64,000 nt of DNA from HGM11412 sp045536025 (GCA_045536025.1 JAZSMT010000025.1:11139-75138), one strand, 5' to 3'; shown: positions 8,236-17,155, numbered from the stretch's first letter. The notes: generated by a model not told the origin, from the sequence alone. Numbers and translations are program-made.

Positions 8236-8730
8236 TTATTCGCCTATAACCATAATTTGAACGGTTCTTTTTCTACCGCGTGTTTTGTCCCAGTCGATAA
8301 AGTAAATAAAACCAAATTCGCCAAGGTCGATAACACCGTCGTCAATAACTGCAGTTACGCTTCTGCCGATAATGGACGAGATAAGGTGAGCTTCGGTGTT
8401 GTGGCAACCTCTTGCGTCCTCGCCGTGCTCTTCGGCAAACTTAAGTGCTTTCGGGCCGGGGTGAAGATAAATGCCTTCTCTAGTACAGCTTGGGCAAATC
8501 TTTTCCATTGAGTCCACTAAGTCTTGTTGAAGAGTTTCTCTTCCCGTCATAGACATATCAAACGCACACTCTTGAGTAATTACCGAGCAGGTAGTGTGGT
8601 GTGAATAAACTACTACGATACCGTCTTTAATGCCCGAGTTTTTAACAGTTTCTTTAACTTGACTAGTTACGTTGTGAAAAGTTATTTCCTTGTGGTCGGA
8701 TTCAACTTGAATTTTATTTTTGTAAATCAT
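8236..8730 (-). CDS. yjbQ: YjbQ/UPF0047 family protein
   Basis: This 164-residue protein has the UPF0047 signature: YSHHTTCSVI with paired His near residue 44, a second His in GCHNTEAHL, and the C-terminal TRGRKRTVQIMVIGE. Members are small trimeric enzymes; E. coli YjbQ has been reported to have weak thiamine-phosphate synthase activity, and the true role is unsettled. An AGGAG lies 7-8 bases before the ATG. It is 3 bases downstream of the TIM-like gene and shares its promoter. The adjacent sugar genes hint at a metabolite-repair or sugar-phosphate role, which is inference. Confidence 0.85.
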   Translation of the reverse strand: MIYKNKIQVESDHKEITFHNVTSQVKETVKNSGIKDGIVVVYSHHTTCSVITQECAFDMSMTGRETLQQDLVDSMEKICPSCTREGIYLHPGPKALKFAEEHGEDARGCHNTEAHLISSIIGRSVTAVIDDGVIDLGEFGFIYFIDWDKTRGRKRTVQIMVIGE

Positions 8731-8733
8731 AAA

Positions 8734-9438
8734 TTAACTCCTTTTTTTCAAATCGTCAGCCGCTTGGCGGGTTGCTTTAATCATTTCTTCCATAGTAGCG
8801 ATTGGGTCTTTCGAGTTAACGATACCCGAAGCTGCGCCTGCGCCTTCGCTACCTGCCATAATAAAGTCGTAAACTTGCTTGCCGTTTGTGATGCCCGCTG
8901 CTTGTTCAACGTAGATATCTTTATCGATAGAGCGAATAGCGTCAATAGTATCTTTAACGTAACTCATATCCGAAACTTTACCGTCAGAACCGCCGATAAG
9001 TTCACTCGGTTCGGGGTTAATAATGTCGGGCTTTAAGTGCGCAAGTGCTTGAGCTTCCGCAGTAGTATCAGCGCAAGCAAATACTATAAAGTCAAGCTCT
9101 CTCGCCCTTTTAATGGTATCTTTGATTTGAGGTAAGCTCATTGGCTTTTCGCAGTGGTTAACAACGACGCCGTGCGCGCCCGCTGCCTTTAAGCTTTCTG
9201 GAAGAACGCAAGCCATACCGCGACCGGGGTAAATAGTGTCCATATAAGGTGCGATAATGATTAAGTTCTTGGTGTTTTCAGCAACACGCCTAATGTCAGC
9301 GTAAGGGGTGGTGAAAAGAACGTCAATATCGTACTTTTCAGCCATTTCGTCAGCAGCCATAGCAAGTTTTAACACGTCGTCACCGTAGATGTAGTTTTTA
9401 GTTCCTATTTCAAAAAACGGGGTTCTTATTTTTCTCAT
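8734..9438 (-). CDS. Triosephosphate isomerase-like protein (archaeal-type TIM family)
   Basis: A 234-residue TIM-barrel protein. The segments GAHGVVVNHCEKPM (catalytic His region), INPEPSELIGG (catalytic Glu region) and AAGITNGKQVYDFIMAG resemble the short archaeal type of triosephosphate isomerase rather than the 250-residue bacterial glycolytic type. The ATG at 9438 was chosen because AGGAG lies 8-9 bases upstream and the family starts there; the open frame extends further but without a ribosome site. Its place beside kinase, NagB-like and fucose isomerase genes suggests a sugar-specific isomerase rather than the glycolytic enzyme. Confidence 0.75.
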   Translation of the reverse strand: MRKIRTPFFEIGTKNYIYGDDVLKLAMAADEMAEKYDIDVLFTTPYADIRRVAENTKNLIIIAPYMDTIYPGRGMACVLPESLKAAGAHGVVVNHCEKPMSLPQIKDTIKRARELDFIVFACADTTAEAQALAHLKPDIINPEPSELIGGSDGKVSDMSYVKDTIDAIRSIDKDIYVEQAAGITNGKQVYDFIMAGSEGAGAASGIVNSKDPIATMEEMIKATRQAADDLKKRS

Positions 9439-9457
9439 AATTTTTCTCCTTTTCTCA

Positions 9458-9486
9458 ATTATACTTTGAGTGGCAAAAAAAATCAA
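9458..9486 (-). promoter_or_regulatory. Promoter of the TIM-like/yjbQ operon
   Basis: On the minus strand: TTGATT (9486-9481), 17 bases, then TATAAT (9463-9458), 19 bases before the ATG. Confidence 0.7.
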
Positions 9487-9585
9487 TAAAAAACAGACAA
9501 ATTTTATCATTTTATCCTAAAAATTATACAATTTTAAAATAATGTCCGCAATAAATAATCAAATATCTATTTTTCCTAAAAATCA

Positions 9586-9623
9586 TTGACATTAAAAAGT
9601 AACTGTTATATACTTTATATAAC
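9586..9623 (+). promoter_or_regulatory. Promoter with overlapping operator, sugar operon
   Basis: TTGACA (9586-9591), 17 bases, TATACT (9609-9614). The -10 box is embedded in a perfect inverted repeat, GTTATATA-CTT-TATATAAC (9605-9623). A similar GTTATAT-T-ATATAAC palindrome covers the -10 of the fucose isomerase promoter, which suggests one local repressor for both units. Confidence 0.65.
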
Positions 9624-9647
9624 ATTACTTAAGTAAAGGAGATAGTT

Positions 9648-10667
9648 ATGTTTGGATTTAAACTTACCGACTACGACAAAAAAGTTTACGAAGAAGAACT
9701 TTTAGAGTTCTTACCTAAAAATATAGTTGACTGCCACGCTCACGTTTATAGAATAGAGGATAAAAAGCCTTTAAAACCCGGTACGCCTATTTACTGGCCA
9801 AGTCGTGTTGCGGAAGATAATACGATTGAAGATATCGTTCAAACGTATAAAGATTTATTCCCTCAAAGCAACGTCGTTCCCGTGTTGTTCGGCGAGCCGG
9901 GCTCGATACTAGAGAAAAATAACTGGTACGTTTCAAAGGTGGCTAAAGAGTATAATTATCCAGCACTTTTTTGTAACCACGCTGACGATAGCGCGGACTT
10001 TATTGAAGAACAAGTTATTAAAGGCGGTTTTCAAGGCTTAAAACCCTATTGTAACAACCAAAGCGTAATAGCAAGGGGCGATGCAGCTATTTACGATTTT
10101 CTTCCTGAAAGCCACTTAAAAGTAGCTGATAAATACGGTTGGAAGGTAACTTTACATATCTCTAAGCCTGATAGGCTTAAAAACCCCGATAATATCAAAA
10201 CGCTTATGGAAATTGAGCAAAAATATCCTAACGTTAAGCTTATCGTAGCGCATATTGGTAGAGCGTACGCGCCAGAAGATATAGGCAACGCTTTTGACAC
10301 TTTAAAGCACTCTGAAAAAATGCTTTTTGATTTCTCGGCAAATACTTTGGGTTACGCTACTCAAAAGTGTATTGAAGCTGTTGGAACTAAGCGCGTTATG
10401 TTCGGTACGGATTTACCTATTGCTAAAATGCGTATGTACAGAATTTCAGAGGACGGTTATTATATAAACGTAGTTCCTCGCGGTATGTACGGTGACTTAA
10501 CTAATGCAGAGCACATGAGAGAGAGTGACGAAAAAAATATAACGAACTTCACCTACGAAATTATTCGCGGATTTAAAGATTGCGCTAAAGCGCTTACGCT
10601 TTCTAAAAAGGACGTTGAAGACGTAATGTGCAATAACGCTGCGAACTTATATGGCATTAAGTTCTAA
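9648..10667 (+). CDS. Amidohydrolase (PF04909-type) of the sugar operon
   Basis: A 339-residue TIM-barrel metal hydrolase. DCHAHVYRI (near residue 28) has the HxH metal pair, LHIS and VAHIGRAY give the further His ligands, and MFGTDLPIAK supplies the late Asp. The subfamily includes lactone and amide hydrolases and decarboxylases; the substrate cannot be read from sequence. GGAGATAG lies just before the ATG. It is first in a four-gene operon and is followed after 2 bases by the FGGY kinase, so the substrate is probably a sugar-derived lactone or amide. Confidence 0.75.
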   Translation: MFGFKLTDYDKKVYEEELLEFLPKNIVDCHAHVYRIEDKKPLKPGTPIYWPSRVAEDNTIEDIVQTYKDLFPQSNVVPVLFGEPGSILEKNNWYVSKVAKEYNYPALFCNHADDSADFIEEQVIKGGFQGLKPYCNNQSVIARGDAAIYDFLPESHLKVADKYGWKVTLHISKPDRLKNPDNIKTLMEIEQKYPNVKLIVAHIGRAYAPEDIGNAFDTLKHSEKMLFDFSANTLGYATQKCIEAVGTKRVMFGTDLPIAKMRMYRISEDGYYINVVPRGMYGDLTNAEHMRESDEKNITNFTYEIIRGFKDCAKALTLSKKDVEDVMCNNAANLYGIKF

Positions 10668-10669
10668 TT

Positions 10670-12088
10670 ATGAAATACTATTTAGGAATTGATTTAGGAA
10701 CTACGGGAACTAAAACCTTACTTTTCAACGAAAAGGGCGAAGTTTTAGGCAAAGGCTATAAAGGTTATGGTCTTATAAGCCCCAAAGATAATATTTACGA
10801 GCAATCTCCCGAGGCGTGGTACGACGCGGTTATTGAGTCCACCAAACTTGCAACGGCTGAGTTTGACGGGGAGATTGAGGGTGCGTCCGTTTCGGCGCAA
10901 GGCGGTAGTTTTACCTTTTGCGACCTTGACGGTAGCGGAAATTTAATTCCTTTAACTAACGCAGTTACTTGGCTTGATAAGCGTGCGGAAATTGAGGCTG
11001 AAGAGCTTAAAGAAGAAGTTTCTAAAGTGTCTTCAATGGAGCTTGGTGCAGGCTCGGTTATAGCTAAAATTTTATGGTTTAAAAAGCATAAGCCCGAAGT
11101 TATTAAAAATACCAAACTCATTTTATCCACGTCTGATTACGTTTATTATAAAATGACCGGCAGTGCGGTTATCGACTACACTAGCGCCGCTATGATGGGC
11201 GTGTTTGATAACGACAATTTGTGTTGGAACGATAAGCTACTTTCTATAGTTGGTCTTGATAAATCGGTATTTCCAAGCATTTTAAAAGCAGGCGATTTAA
11301 TAGGCGTTACAAACGCAGACTTTATGGAGAAGACGGGTTTAAAAGGTAGCCTCAAACTCTATTGTGGGCTTCACGACCAGTTTTCGGCAAGTCTTGGCGC
11401 AAATTATTTTTCAAATGACGACATTATCGTGTCAACCGGAACTACTTGGGTATTGTTTGCAAGAAACGAGGATGAAAAATCGGGCATTTTTGACGGGCGT
11501 AAGCATCCTGACGGTGGCTACGGCTACTTTATCTCGGCAATCAGTTCAGGCACGGTACTTGAGTGGACGAAAAATGCCTACGGCATACCGTATAAGGAAA
11601 TTGATGATTTAGCCGAGCTTTCAGAGATTGACGATAACTTAGTAGTTTTTCCGTTTATTTCAGGTAACGGCGCATATCGTGGTGCGAACAAACTATCTTA
11701 CGGGCTTGACGGAGTTTCGTTTAAGCATCAAAAAGGTGACGTTTTCAGGGCTACTATGGAGGGCGTTGCGTTCGAAGTTAAATATATCGTAGACCTTTAT
11801 AGGGAAGCTGGCTTTAACCTCAATAACTTTATCGTTACGGGCGGTGCAACCAGAAGTAAAATTTGGATGCAAATACTATCTGACGTTCTAGGTGAAAAAT
11901 TATATCTTTCAGAGCAGACTGACGGTTGCTGTTTCGGCGCTTACTCGGTTGCTAAGAAGGGCGAGTCGGGTAGTTTTGAAAGGTTTGAGTTCGCTGGTAA
12001 AACGGTTGAGCCTAACCTTGAAAACACTCAAAAATACGTTAAAAAATTTAAAAAATATAATAAATTATTAAAAAATAAAGGAGAATAA
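10670..12088 (+). CDS. FGGY-family carbohydrate kinase
   Basis: A 472-residue ASKHA-fold kinase. IDLGTTGTKTLLF near the N-terminus is the ATP phosphate-1 loop, STGTTWVLFA the middle motif, and TGGATRSKIWMQILSDVLG the FGGY C-terminal adenosine motif. GLHDQFSASLG contains the catalytic Asp. Length and motifs fit xylulokinase, L-fuculokinase and relatives. The nearby L-fucose isomerase suggests L-fuculose as one candidate substrate, but no fuculose-phosphate aldolase is present in the window, so the true ketose is open. Confidence 0.85.
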   Translation: MKYYLGIDLGTTGTKTLLFNEKGEVLGKGYKGYGLISPKDNIYEQSPEAWYDAVIESTKLATAEFDGEIEGASVSAQGGSFTFCDLDGSGNLIPLTNAVTWLDKRAEIEAEELKEEVSKVSSMELGAGSVIAKILWFKKHKPEVIKNTKLILSTSDYVYYKMTGSAVIDYTSAAMMGVFDNDNLCWNDKLLSIVGLDKSVFPSILKAGDLIGVTNADFMEKTGLKGSLKLYCGLHDQFSASLGANYFSNDDIIVSTGTTWVLFARNEDEKSGIFDGRKHPDGGYGYFISAISSGTVLEWTKNAYGIPYKEIDDLAELSEIDDNLVVFPFISGNGAYRGANKLSYGLDGVSFKHQKGDVFRATMEGVAFEVKYIVDLYREAGFNLNNFIVTGGATRSKIWMQILSDVLGEKLYLSEQTDGCCFGAYSVAKKGESGSFERFEFAGKTVEPNLENTQKYVKKFKKYNKLLKNKGE

Positions 12089-12090
12089 TT

Positions 12091-13065
12091 ATGGGACTTT
12101 ACGACGAATTTAGATTTAAGCCATCATCATGGCTTCCGCACAGCGAATTACCGCTTGAAGAGCTTGAAAGGGTAAGAAATATTAAAAGAGAAGATATGGA
12201 ATATACCAACGAAAACGGTTACACCGTTAAAGTTGTTATGGACCCTGCAAACCATATGATTCTTGATATGTTCTATCGCCTTGTTCAAAGTGATAAGGAA
12301 GATAAGCCTTTCACTATGATTTGTCCTAACCAATGGCCTGCAGTTTATAGTGCAGTTGCTGAAATGGTAAATACGTTCAACATTAATTTGAGAAACGTTA
12401 ACGCCTTTGCTATGGACGAATGGGCAGACGAAGACGGAAACGTTGCGCCTTTAACTTACGGTGCAGGTCTTGGCGCGTCGTTTATGAACCATTTCTATTA
12501 TAGAATTAGAAAGGACTTACGCCCTGACGTTTCACAATGGCATACGTTTAATAACGACAATAAAGGCCGTGGCGTATACACAAGTATAATTGAAGATTGT
12601 GGCGGTTGTGATATGCTTTATTCGGCAACCGGCTGGCCTGGTCATACTGCATTTATCGACCCAAGAACGGAAGAGTTTTCGGCTAAAACTTTAGAAGAGT
12701 TTTGTGAGATTAAGTCGGGTTTAGTAACGCAGTCTCCGCTTACCATTGCAGAAAACTCTTTATTCTCACCCATGGGTGCGTCGGGCGACGTTTGGGCAGT
12801 TCCTCCCAAAGCTGCAACTATAGGACCTTACGATATAACCCACGCAAGAGAGCATTTAGAAGTTCACTCACTTCTTAATAACGAGGCTGGCGATACTTGG
12901 CAACGCATGGTATCAAGGCTTCAACTTTACGGACCTATCTCAATGGAATGCCCAGCATCTATTATGAGATTATCTAAAGGTACGTGCTACGTTTCAGAAG
13001 CAATAGCAAGACCTTTTGCAAGCTGGTCTTTACAAGATATTCAACCTAAAAATTTAGTAAAATAA
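12091..13065 (+). CDS. NagB/6-phosphogluconolactonase superfamily protein with altered active site
   Basis: The 324-residue protein aligns with glucosamine-6-phosphate deaminase: AFAMDEWADEDG (residues 105-116) matches the NagB segment with catalytic Asp72, and GWPGHTAFIDP (181-191) matches NagB GNDGHIAFNEP. Key positions differ: NagB Asp141 is Pro183, Glu148 is Asp190, and the phosphate loop LPTGGTP is replaced by CPNQWPA around residue 80. His185 is kept. It is also about 60 residues longer than NagB. An ordinary deaminase is therefore unlikely; it may act on a different sugar. AGGAGAATA precedes the ATG, and it lies 2 bases after the kinase gene. Confidence 0.75.
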   Translation: MGLYDEFRFKPSSWLPHSELPLEELERVRNIKREDMEYTNENGYTVKVVMDPANHMILDMFYRLVQSDKEDKPFTMICPNQWPAVYSAVAEMVNTFNINLRNVNAFAMDEWADEDGNVAPLTYGAGLGASFMNHFYYRIRKDLRPDVSQWHTFNNDNKGRGVYTSIIEDCGGCDMLYSATGWPGHTAFIDPRTEEFSAKTLEEFCEIKSGLVTQSPLTIAENSLFSPMGASGDVWAVPPKAATIGPYDITHAREHLEVHSLLNNEAGDTWQRMVSRLQLYGPISMECPASIMRLSKGTCYVSEAIARPFASWSLQDIQPKNLVK

Positions 13066-13074
13066 AAGGATTTT

Positions 13075-14229
13075 ATGAAAGCAATAACTAATTCTAACGT
13101 AGTTTTAGAAAAGGGAATTTTGTTTGATGGCGTTGTTGTTTTTGACGGTAACCGAATTGTAAGCATAGGCAAAAAAGAAGAGGTTGAAATACCCAAAAAT
13201 GCTGAAATTATTGACGCACAAGGCTTATTTACTTGCCCAGGGCTTATCGATATTCACAACCACGGCTCTGTAAAAAACTTCTTTGTTGACGACCCTGAAG
13301 AGTGTTGCAATCACTTCTTATCGCACGGTCAAACGACGGTTCTTCCAACTTATTATCAAACCATGAGTGCCGACGAAATGATTGAAGGCACTAAAAAGCT
13401 TAAAGAGTTTTCTAAGACGGGCAACGGTAGAATTATCAAAGGCCTTTATATGGAAGCGCCGTATATGCGTGCGGTGGGCAGTAATATGCAGCTTTTTAAG
13501 TGGAACGACGATATACGTATCGATAGATATAAAAGGCTTGTTGACGAAATTGCCTCGTACGTTAAAGTGTGGGCAATCGACCCTGCGCGTAAGGGCATTT
13601 TCGAGTTTGTCAATTACGTAAAAAGCGTTGAGCCAAATTCGGTGTTTGCTTTCGGGCATTCGAACGCAACTGCAGACCAATGCGAAAAAATCGTTGACCT
13701 TGGCGTTAAAGTTCAAACTCACTGGGGCGACAGTGGCAGTGCGCCTAAGATAAACCAAGCACGCAACGGCGCAGGGTGTGACGACTATACCTTGTCAAAC
13801 CCCGATATCTATGCTGAGCTTATTTGCGACCAAACGGGCATTCACTTAGCGCCCTATACTATTCGCTCGGTAATTCGAGCTAAAGGCTATGAAAAGTGTA
13901 TCTTAATTACCGATAGCTATCCCTCAACGGGCGATTATAAAAACGACGAGTCTGCAGGTATCTTATGGGGACCAGACCTCAACTATGACCCAGAGGGTAA
14001 ACTTGCAGGTAGCCACTTAACTTTAGACGGCGCTTGTAGAAACGTTATGTCTTACACCCCTTACGGTATGTGTGAGGTCGTTCGTATGGCAAGCTTAAAC
14101 CCTGCTAAACTTATCGGTATTGATAAAGATTACGGCTCTATCGAAGTAGGCAAGGTTGCAGACCTTATTTTAGTAGACAACGCCTTTAACGTGAAGAAGG
14201 TATTCTTAGAGGGCGACCAAGCGTTTTAA
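13075..14229 (+). CDS. NagA-like amidohydrolase
   Basis: A 384-residue member of the N-acetylglucosamine-6-phosphate deacetylase family. Visible elements are PGLIDIHNHG (HxH), GLYMEAPYM (the Glu metal ligand, NagA GLHLEGP), FGHSNATADQ and QTHWGDSG (two His ligands), and LITDSYP (catalytic Asp). The ligand set is complete, so it should be an active hydrolase. The NagA motif THLFNAM is replaced by THWGDSG, so the substrate pocket differs. It ends the four-gene operon, 9 bases after the NagB-like gene, and may remove an acyl group from the same unidentified sugar. Confidence 0.8.
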   Translation: MKAITNSNVVLEKGILFDGVVVFDGNRIVSIGKKEEVEIPKNAEIIDAQGLFTCPGLIDIHNHGSVKNFFVDDPEECCNHFLSHGQTTVLPTYYQTMSADEMIEGTKKLKEFSKTGNGRIIKGLYMEAPYMRAVGSNMQLFKWNDDIRIDRYKRLVDEIASYVKVWAIDPARKGIFEFVNYVKSVEPNSVFAFGHSNATADQCEKIVDLGVKVQTHWGDSGSAPKINQARNGAGCDDYTLSNPDIYAELICDQTGIHLAPYTIRSVIRAKGYEKCILITDSYPSTGDYKNDESAGILWGPDLNYDPEGKLAGSHLTLDGACRNVMSYTPYGMCEVVRMASLNPAKLIGIDKDYGSIEVGKVADLILVDNAFNVKKVFLEGDQAF

Positions 14230-14238
14230 GCCCCTATA

Positions 14239-14350
14239 AACGGCGTTATGCTGTGGTCTTTACAATTTTGTGAAATTCCTGCGACCAACAAGGTCGCTCC
14301 CTTCCGCAAAATCTCAAACGCTTTGCCTAACTTGTTTCTAGCGTCTTAAA
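14239..14350. repeat. Interspersed hairpin repeat, copy A
   Basis: First of at least seven related elements. It begins GGCGTTATGC, has a central GCGACC-AACAA-GGTCGC hairpin, and ends CCTAACTTGTTTCTAGCGTCTTAA. It starts ten bases after the stop of the NagA-like gene and fills the gap to the shared terminator with rsmE. Confidence 0.7.
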
Positions 14351-14388
14351 ATTGAGCTTTGCATAGGCTTAGTAAAATTATAACAATA

Positions 14389-14420
14389 AAAAACGGTGCA
14401 ATATTTTGCACCGTTTTTTT
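14389..14420. terminator. Bidirectional terminator between sugar operon and rsmE
   Basis: AAAACGGTGCA pairs with TGCACCGTTTT, flanked by A and T tracts, between convergent genes. Confidence 0.85.
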
Positions 14421-14421
14421 A

Positions 14422-15168
14422 TTAATATAGATTGCTTTCAGCGTGTAACATAATAGCTGATAGGGCGGTTATTGAGGCTGTTTCCGTTCTAAGTATCCTT
14501 TTCCCAAGCGATATTATTTTAGTGTTAGATAAGGCTTTTGCTTTATCGATTTCACTATCTTCAAAACCGCCTTCAGCGCCTATCATAACGCCGATTTTCA
14601 TACCGCTTTTTATCATAGAAAAACACTCTTTAGTAGCCGTCATGCCCTCAGCGCACTCGTAGGGGATAACAAGTAGGTCTAATTCGCATGCAAACTTAAG
14701 TGCGTTATCAAAAGCCATAGGCTCTAAAACTTTAGGAATAATATTTCTTTTGCTTTGCTTTGACGCGCTTTCGGATATAAGATTAAACCTTTCAGTTTTT
14801 TGCTTTAGTTTATTCTTTTCTATTTTAGCGATACACCTTTTCATTTCTACGGGAATTATCGAGTGTACGCCAAGCTCAACCGCTTTTTGAATAATAAGCT
14901 CCATTTTCTCGCCTTTAGCTATGCCCTGAAAAAGATAAACCTCAATAGGTAGCTCGGTGCATTGGTAATTAGGTTTTATTATTTTAACTAATACCTCACT
15001 ATCGGTAAAATCTACGATACAGCATAAATCGCTTTTGCCGTTATAGGTAACCAAAACGTCCTCTCCGCTTTTCATGCGCAGTACGTTTTTAATATGGTTA
15101 TAGTCTTTACCTGAAATTTTGTAACCGCCGTCAATTTTTGCTAAAATGTTTACGAAAAAATTATACAT
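14422..15168 (-). CDS. rsmE: 16S rRNA m3U1498 methyltransferase
   Basis: A 248-residue SPOUT-class enzyme that methylates U1498 of 16S rRNA. The N-terminal PUA-like part has HIKNVLRMKSGE. The C-terminal trefoil-knot motifs are IGAEGGFEDSEIDKA and SLGKRILRTETASITAL, diagnostic for RsmE. EKMELIIQKAVELGV is also typical. It lies downstream of fucI on the same strand but after a strong terminator, so it probably has its own promoter. Confidence 0.95.
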   Translation of the reverse strand: MYNFFVNILAKIDGGYKISGKDYNHIKNVLRMKSGEDVLVTYNGKSDLCCIVDFTDSEVLVKIIKPNYQCTELPIEVYLFQGIAKGEKMELIIQKAVELGVHSIIPVEMKRCIAKIEKNKLKQKTERFNLISESASKQSKRNIIPKVLEPMAFDNALKFACELDLLVIPYECAEGMTATKECFSMIKSGMKIGVMIGAEGGFEDSEIDKAKALSNTKIISLGKRILRTETASITALSAIMLHAESNLY

Positions 15169-15204
15169 AGATATATTTTACCACCATTTGCAAAAAAATA
15201 CAAT

Positions 15205-15234
15205 AAAAAAGCCAAAGGCAAACACCTTTGGCTT
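15205..15234 (-). terminator. Terminator of the fucose isomerase gene
   Basis: On the minus strand AGCCAAAGG pairs with CCTTTGGCT and is followed by TTTTTT. It lies 10 bases past the fucI stop. Confidence 0.85.
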
Positions 15235-15243
15235 AAATAGTTT

Positions 15244-17076
15244 TTATTTCTTGTAAAGAGGGCCGTAAGTTTTACAAGCTCTGTAATCTTGACCTTCTTT
15301 GTCCATGCCGAACGCGTTCCAGCAAGCAGGACGATAAACGTCTTTTTCAGGTACGTTGTGCATACATACGGGGATGCGGAGCATTGAACACATAGTAATA
15401 AGGTCTGCACCTACGTGGCCGTAAGAAATTGCACCGTGGTTTGCACCCCAGTTTTGCATAACTTCGTAAGCCGTTCTGAAAGGGCTTCCTTCCTTGCCGT
15501 CGCAACGTGGAGCAAACCAAGTGTTGGGCCAAGTGGGGTTAGTTCTCTTCATTAACTTGTCGTTTACGTCTTTAGGAAGGTTTACAGTCCAACCTTCAGC
15601 AATTTGAAGAACAGGGCCTAAGCCTTTTACGATATTAAGTCTAATCATAGTAACGGGCATTTCTGCGTAGGTATCAAAATGGCTTGAGAAACCACCGCCA
15701 CGGAAGTTGTCAAAACCTGCTTCGCACCAAACGGTTGCATCCGTCATTTTCTTAATATCTTCGTCGGTTACTTCCCACCATTTTTTCATAATAGCGTTGC
15801 CTTTTTCGTCAGTGCAAACACCGCTAGCGTCAAGACAAGCTGCGCCCGAGTTTAAAAGGTGAATAATACCGTCGGATTCTTTAGCCTTTCCTTCAAGCTT
15901 ATAACCAGTAACTCTTTCGGTTGCTTCGCCAGACCAGTAAGTTCTAACGTCGGCAAAGATTTGAGCGCGGTGAGTTAAAAGGCGCATCATAAGCATACCC
16001 ATAGCGTTAAGTACGTCGTTTTCAGTTGCTAAAGTATACGGTTCTCTTGCACCTTGATGGTCAAACGTTGAACTTAAAAGAGCTTCGGGATAGTCGCAGT
16101 TGGGCCAGTGGTCGGTCCATTGTCTTTGACCTTGGAAACCGCCTGCAATCGCATTGTGGCCAGCTCTTTCTTCAATGAAAGCATCGGGAAGATTTTTGTT
16201 ACCTGCCATTAAATCTTTAATAATGCAATACATTTTAACGGTGAATTCCCATTGTTTATCCTTTTCTTCACGGGTAAATTTAATTTTTTGGTCTTTACCT
16301 AAGAAAGAAACGGTGTCGGGGTTATCGTCCCAACCTTCTTTGCAGTGCTCTTTAGTCCACGCAAGCGCTTTTTGATATTCTTCTTCATCGTAAATACCTT
16401 CTTCCATACGGCGAAGAATTTCAACTTCGTCAACCGACTCAACGCGCATACCAAAATAACTTTCTAACATGTCTTGGTCAATTATAGAGCCTGCAATACC
16501 CATACATTGCGAGCCGATTTGAAGATATGATTTACCGCGCATAGTAGCAACTGCAACGGCAGCGCGACCAAAGCGAAGAAGTTTTTCTTTTACGTCTTCA
16601 GGAACTTCGTTAACTTGGTCTAAGTCTTGAACTTCATGACCGTAAATACCGAAAGCGGGTAAGCCTTTTTGCGCGTGACCTGCAAGAACTGCTGCGAGGT
16701 AAACTGCACCGGGTCTTTCAGTGCCGTTAAAGCCCCAAACGCCCTTGATAGTGTTAGGATCCATATCCATAGTTTCACTGCCGTAGCACCAGCAAGAAGT
16801 TACCGATAAAGTAATTTCTACACCTTCTTTTTTGAACTTGTCAGCACAAGCAGCAGCTTCCGCTACACGACCGATACAGGTATCTGCTAAAACAACCTTA
16901 ACAGGTTCGCCGTTTGAATAGAAAAGGTTTTCTTCAAATAATTTTTTAGCTGCGTTAGCCATTGCCCATACGGTGGGTTCAAGTGATTCGCGAAGCATCA
17001 TAGGTCCGCGACGACCATCTACACAAGGACGAATACCAATAACTGGATAATCGCCTACGTATCTTGATTTTGCCAT
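15244..17076 (-). CDS. fucI: L-fucose isomerase
   Basis: At 610 residues it is slightly longer than E. coli FucI (591). It interconverts L-fucose and L-fuculose (often also D-arabinose/ribulose) using Mn2+. The sequence opens VGDYPVIGIRPCVDGRRGPM, a FucI hallmark. EPYTLATENDVLNAMGML and FADVRTYW hold the Glu and Asp metal ligands, and AISYGHVGADL near the C-terminus the His. AAGGAG precedes the ATG. It has its own promoter and terminator. The promoter palindrome resembles that of the divergent-side amidohydrolase-kinase operon, which suggests co-regulation. Confidence 0.93.
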   Translation of the reverse strand: MAKSRYVGDYPVIGIRPCVDGRRGPMMLRESLEPTVWAMANAAKKLFEENLFYSNGEPVKVVLADTCIGRVAEAAACADKFKKEGVEITLSVTSCWCYGSETMDMDPNTIKGVWGFNGTERPGAVYLAAVLAGHAQKGLPAFGIYGHEVQDLDQVNEVPEDVKEKLLRFGRAAVAVATMRGKSYLQIGSQCMGIAGSIIDQDMLESYFGMRVESVDEVEILRRMEEGIYDEEEYQKALAWTKEHCKEGWDDNPDTVSFLGKDQKIKFTREEKDKQWEFTVKMYCIIKDLMAGNKNLPDAFIEERAGHNAIAGGFQGQRQWTDHWPNCDYPEALLSSTFDHQGAREPYTLATENDVLNAMGMLMMRLLTHRAQIFADVRTYWSGEATERVTGYKLEGKAKESDGIIHLLNSGAACLDASGVCTDEKGNAIMKKWWEVTDEDIKKMTDATVWCEAGFDNFRGGGFSSHFDTYAEMPVTMIRLNIVKGLGPVLQIAEGWTVNLPKDVNDKLMKRTNPTWPNTWFAPRCDGKEGSPFRTAYEVMQNWGANHGAISYGHVGADLITMCSMLRIPVCMHNVPEKDVYRPACWNAFGMDKEGQDYRACKTYGPLYKK

Positions 17077-17121
17077 AGAATAAATACTCCTTAAAATAAA
17101 TTTTAAGCATTTTGCTCGTTA

Positions 17122-17155
17122 GTTATATTATATAACGATTATTATAATCTTGCAA
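17122..17155 (-). promoter_or_regulatory. fucI promoter with overlapping palindrome
   Basis: On the minus strand: TTGCAA (17155-17150), 17 bases, TATAAT (17132-17127). The -10 lies in the palindrome GTTATATTATATAAC (17122-17136), similar in sequence and placement to the operator at 9605-9623. Confidence 0.65.
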
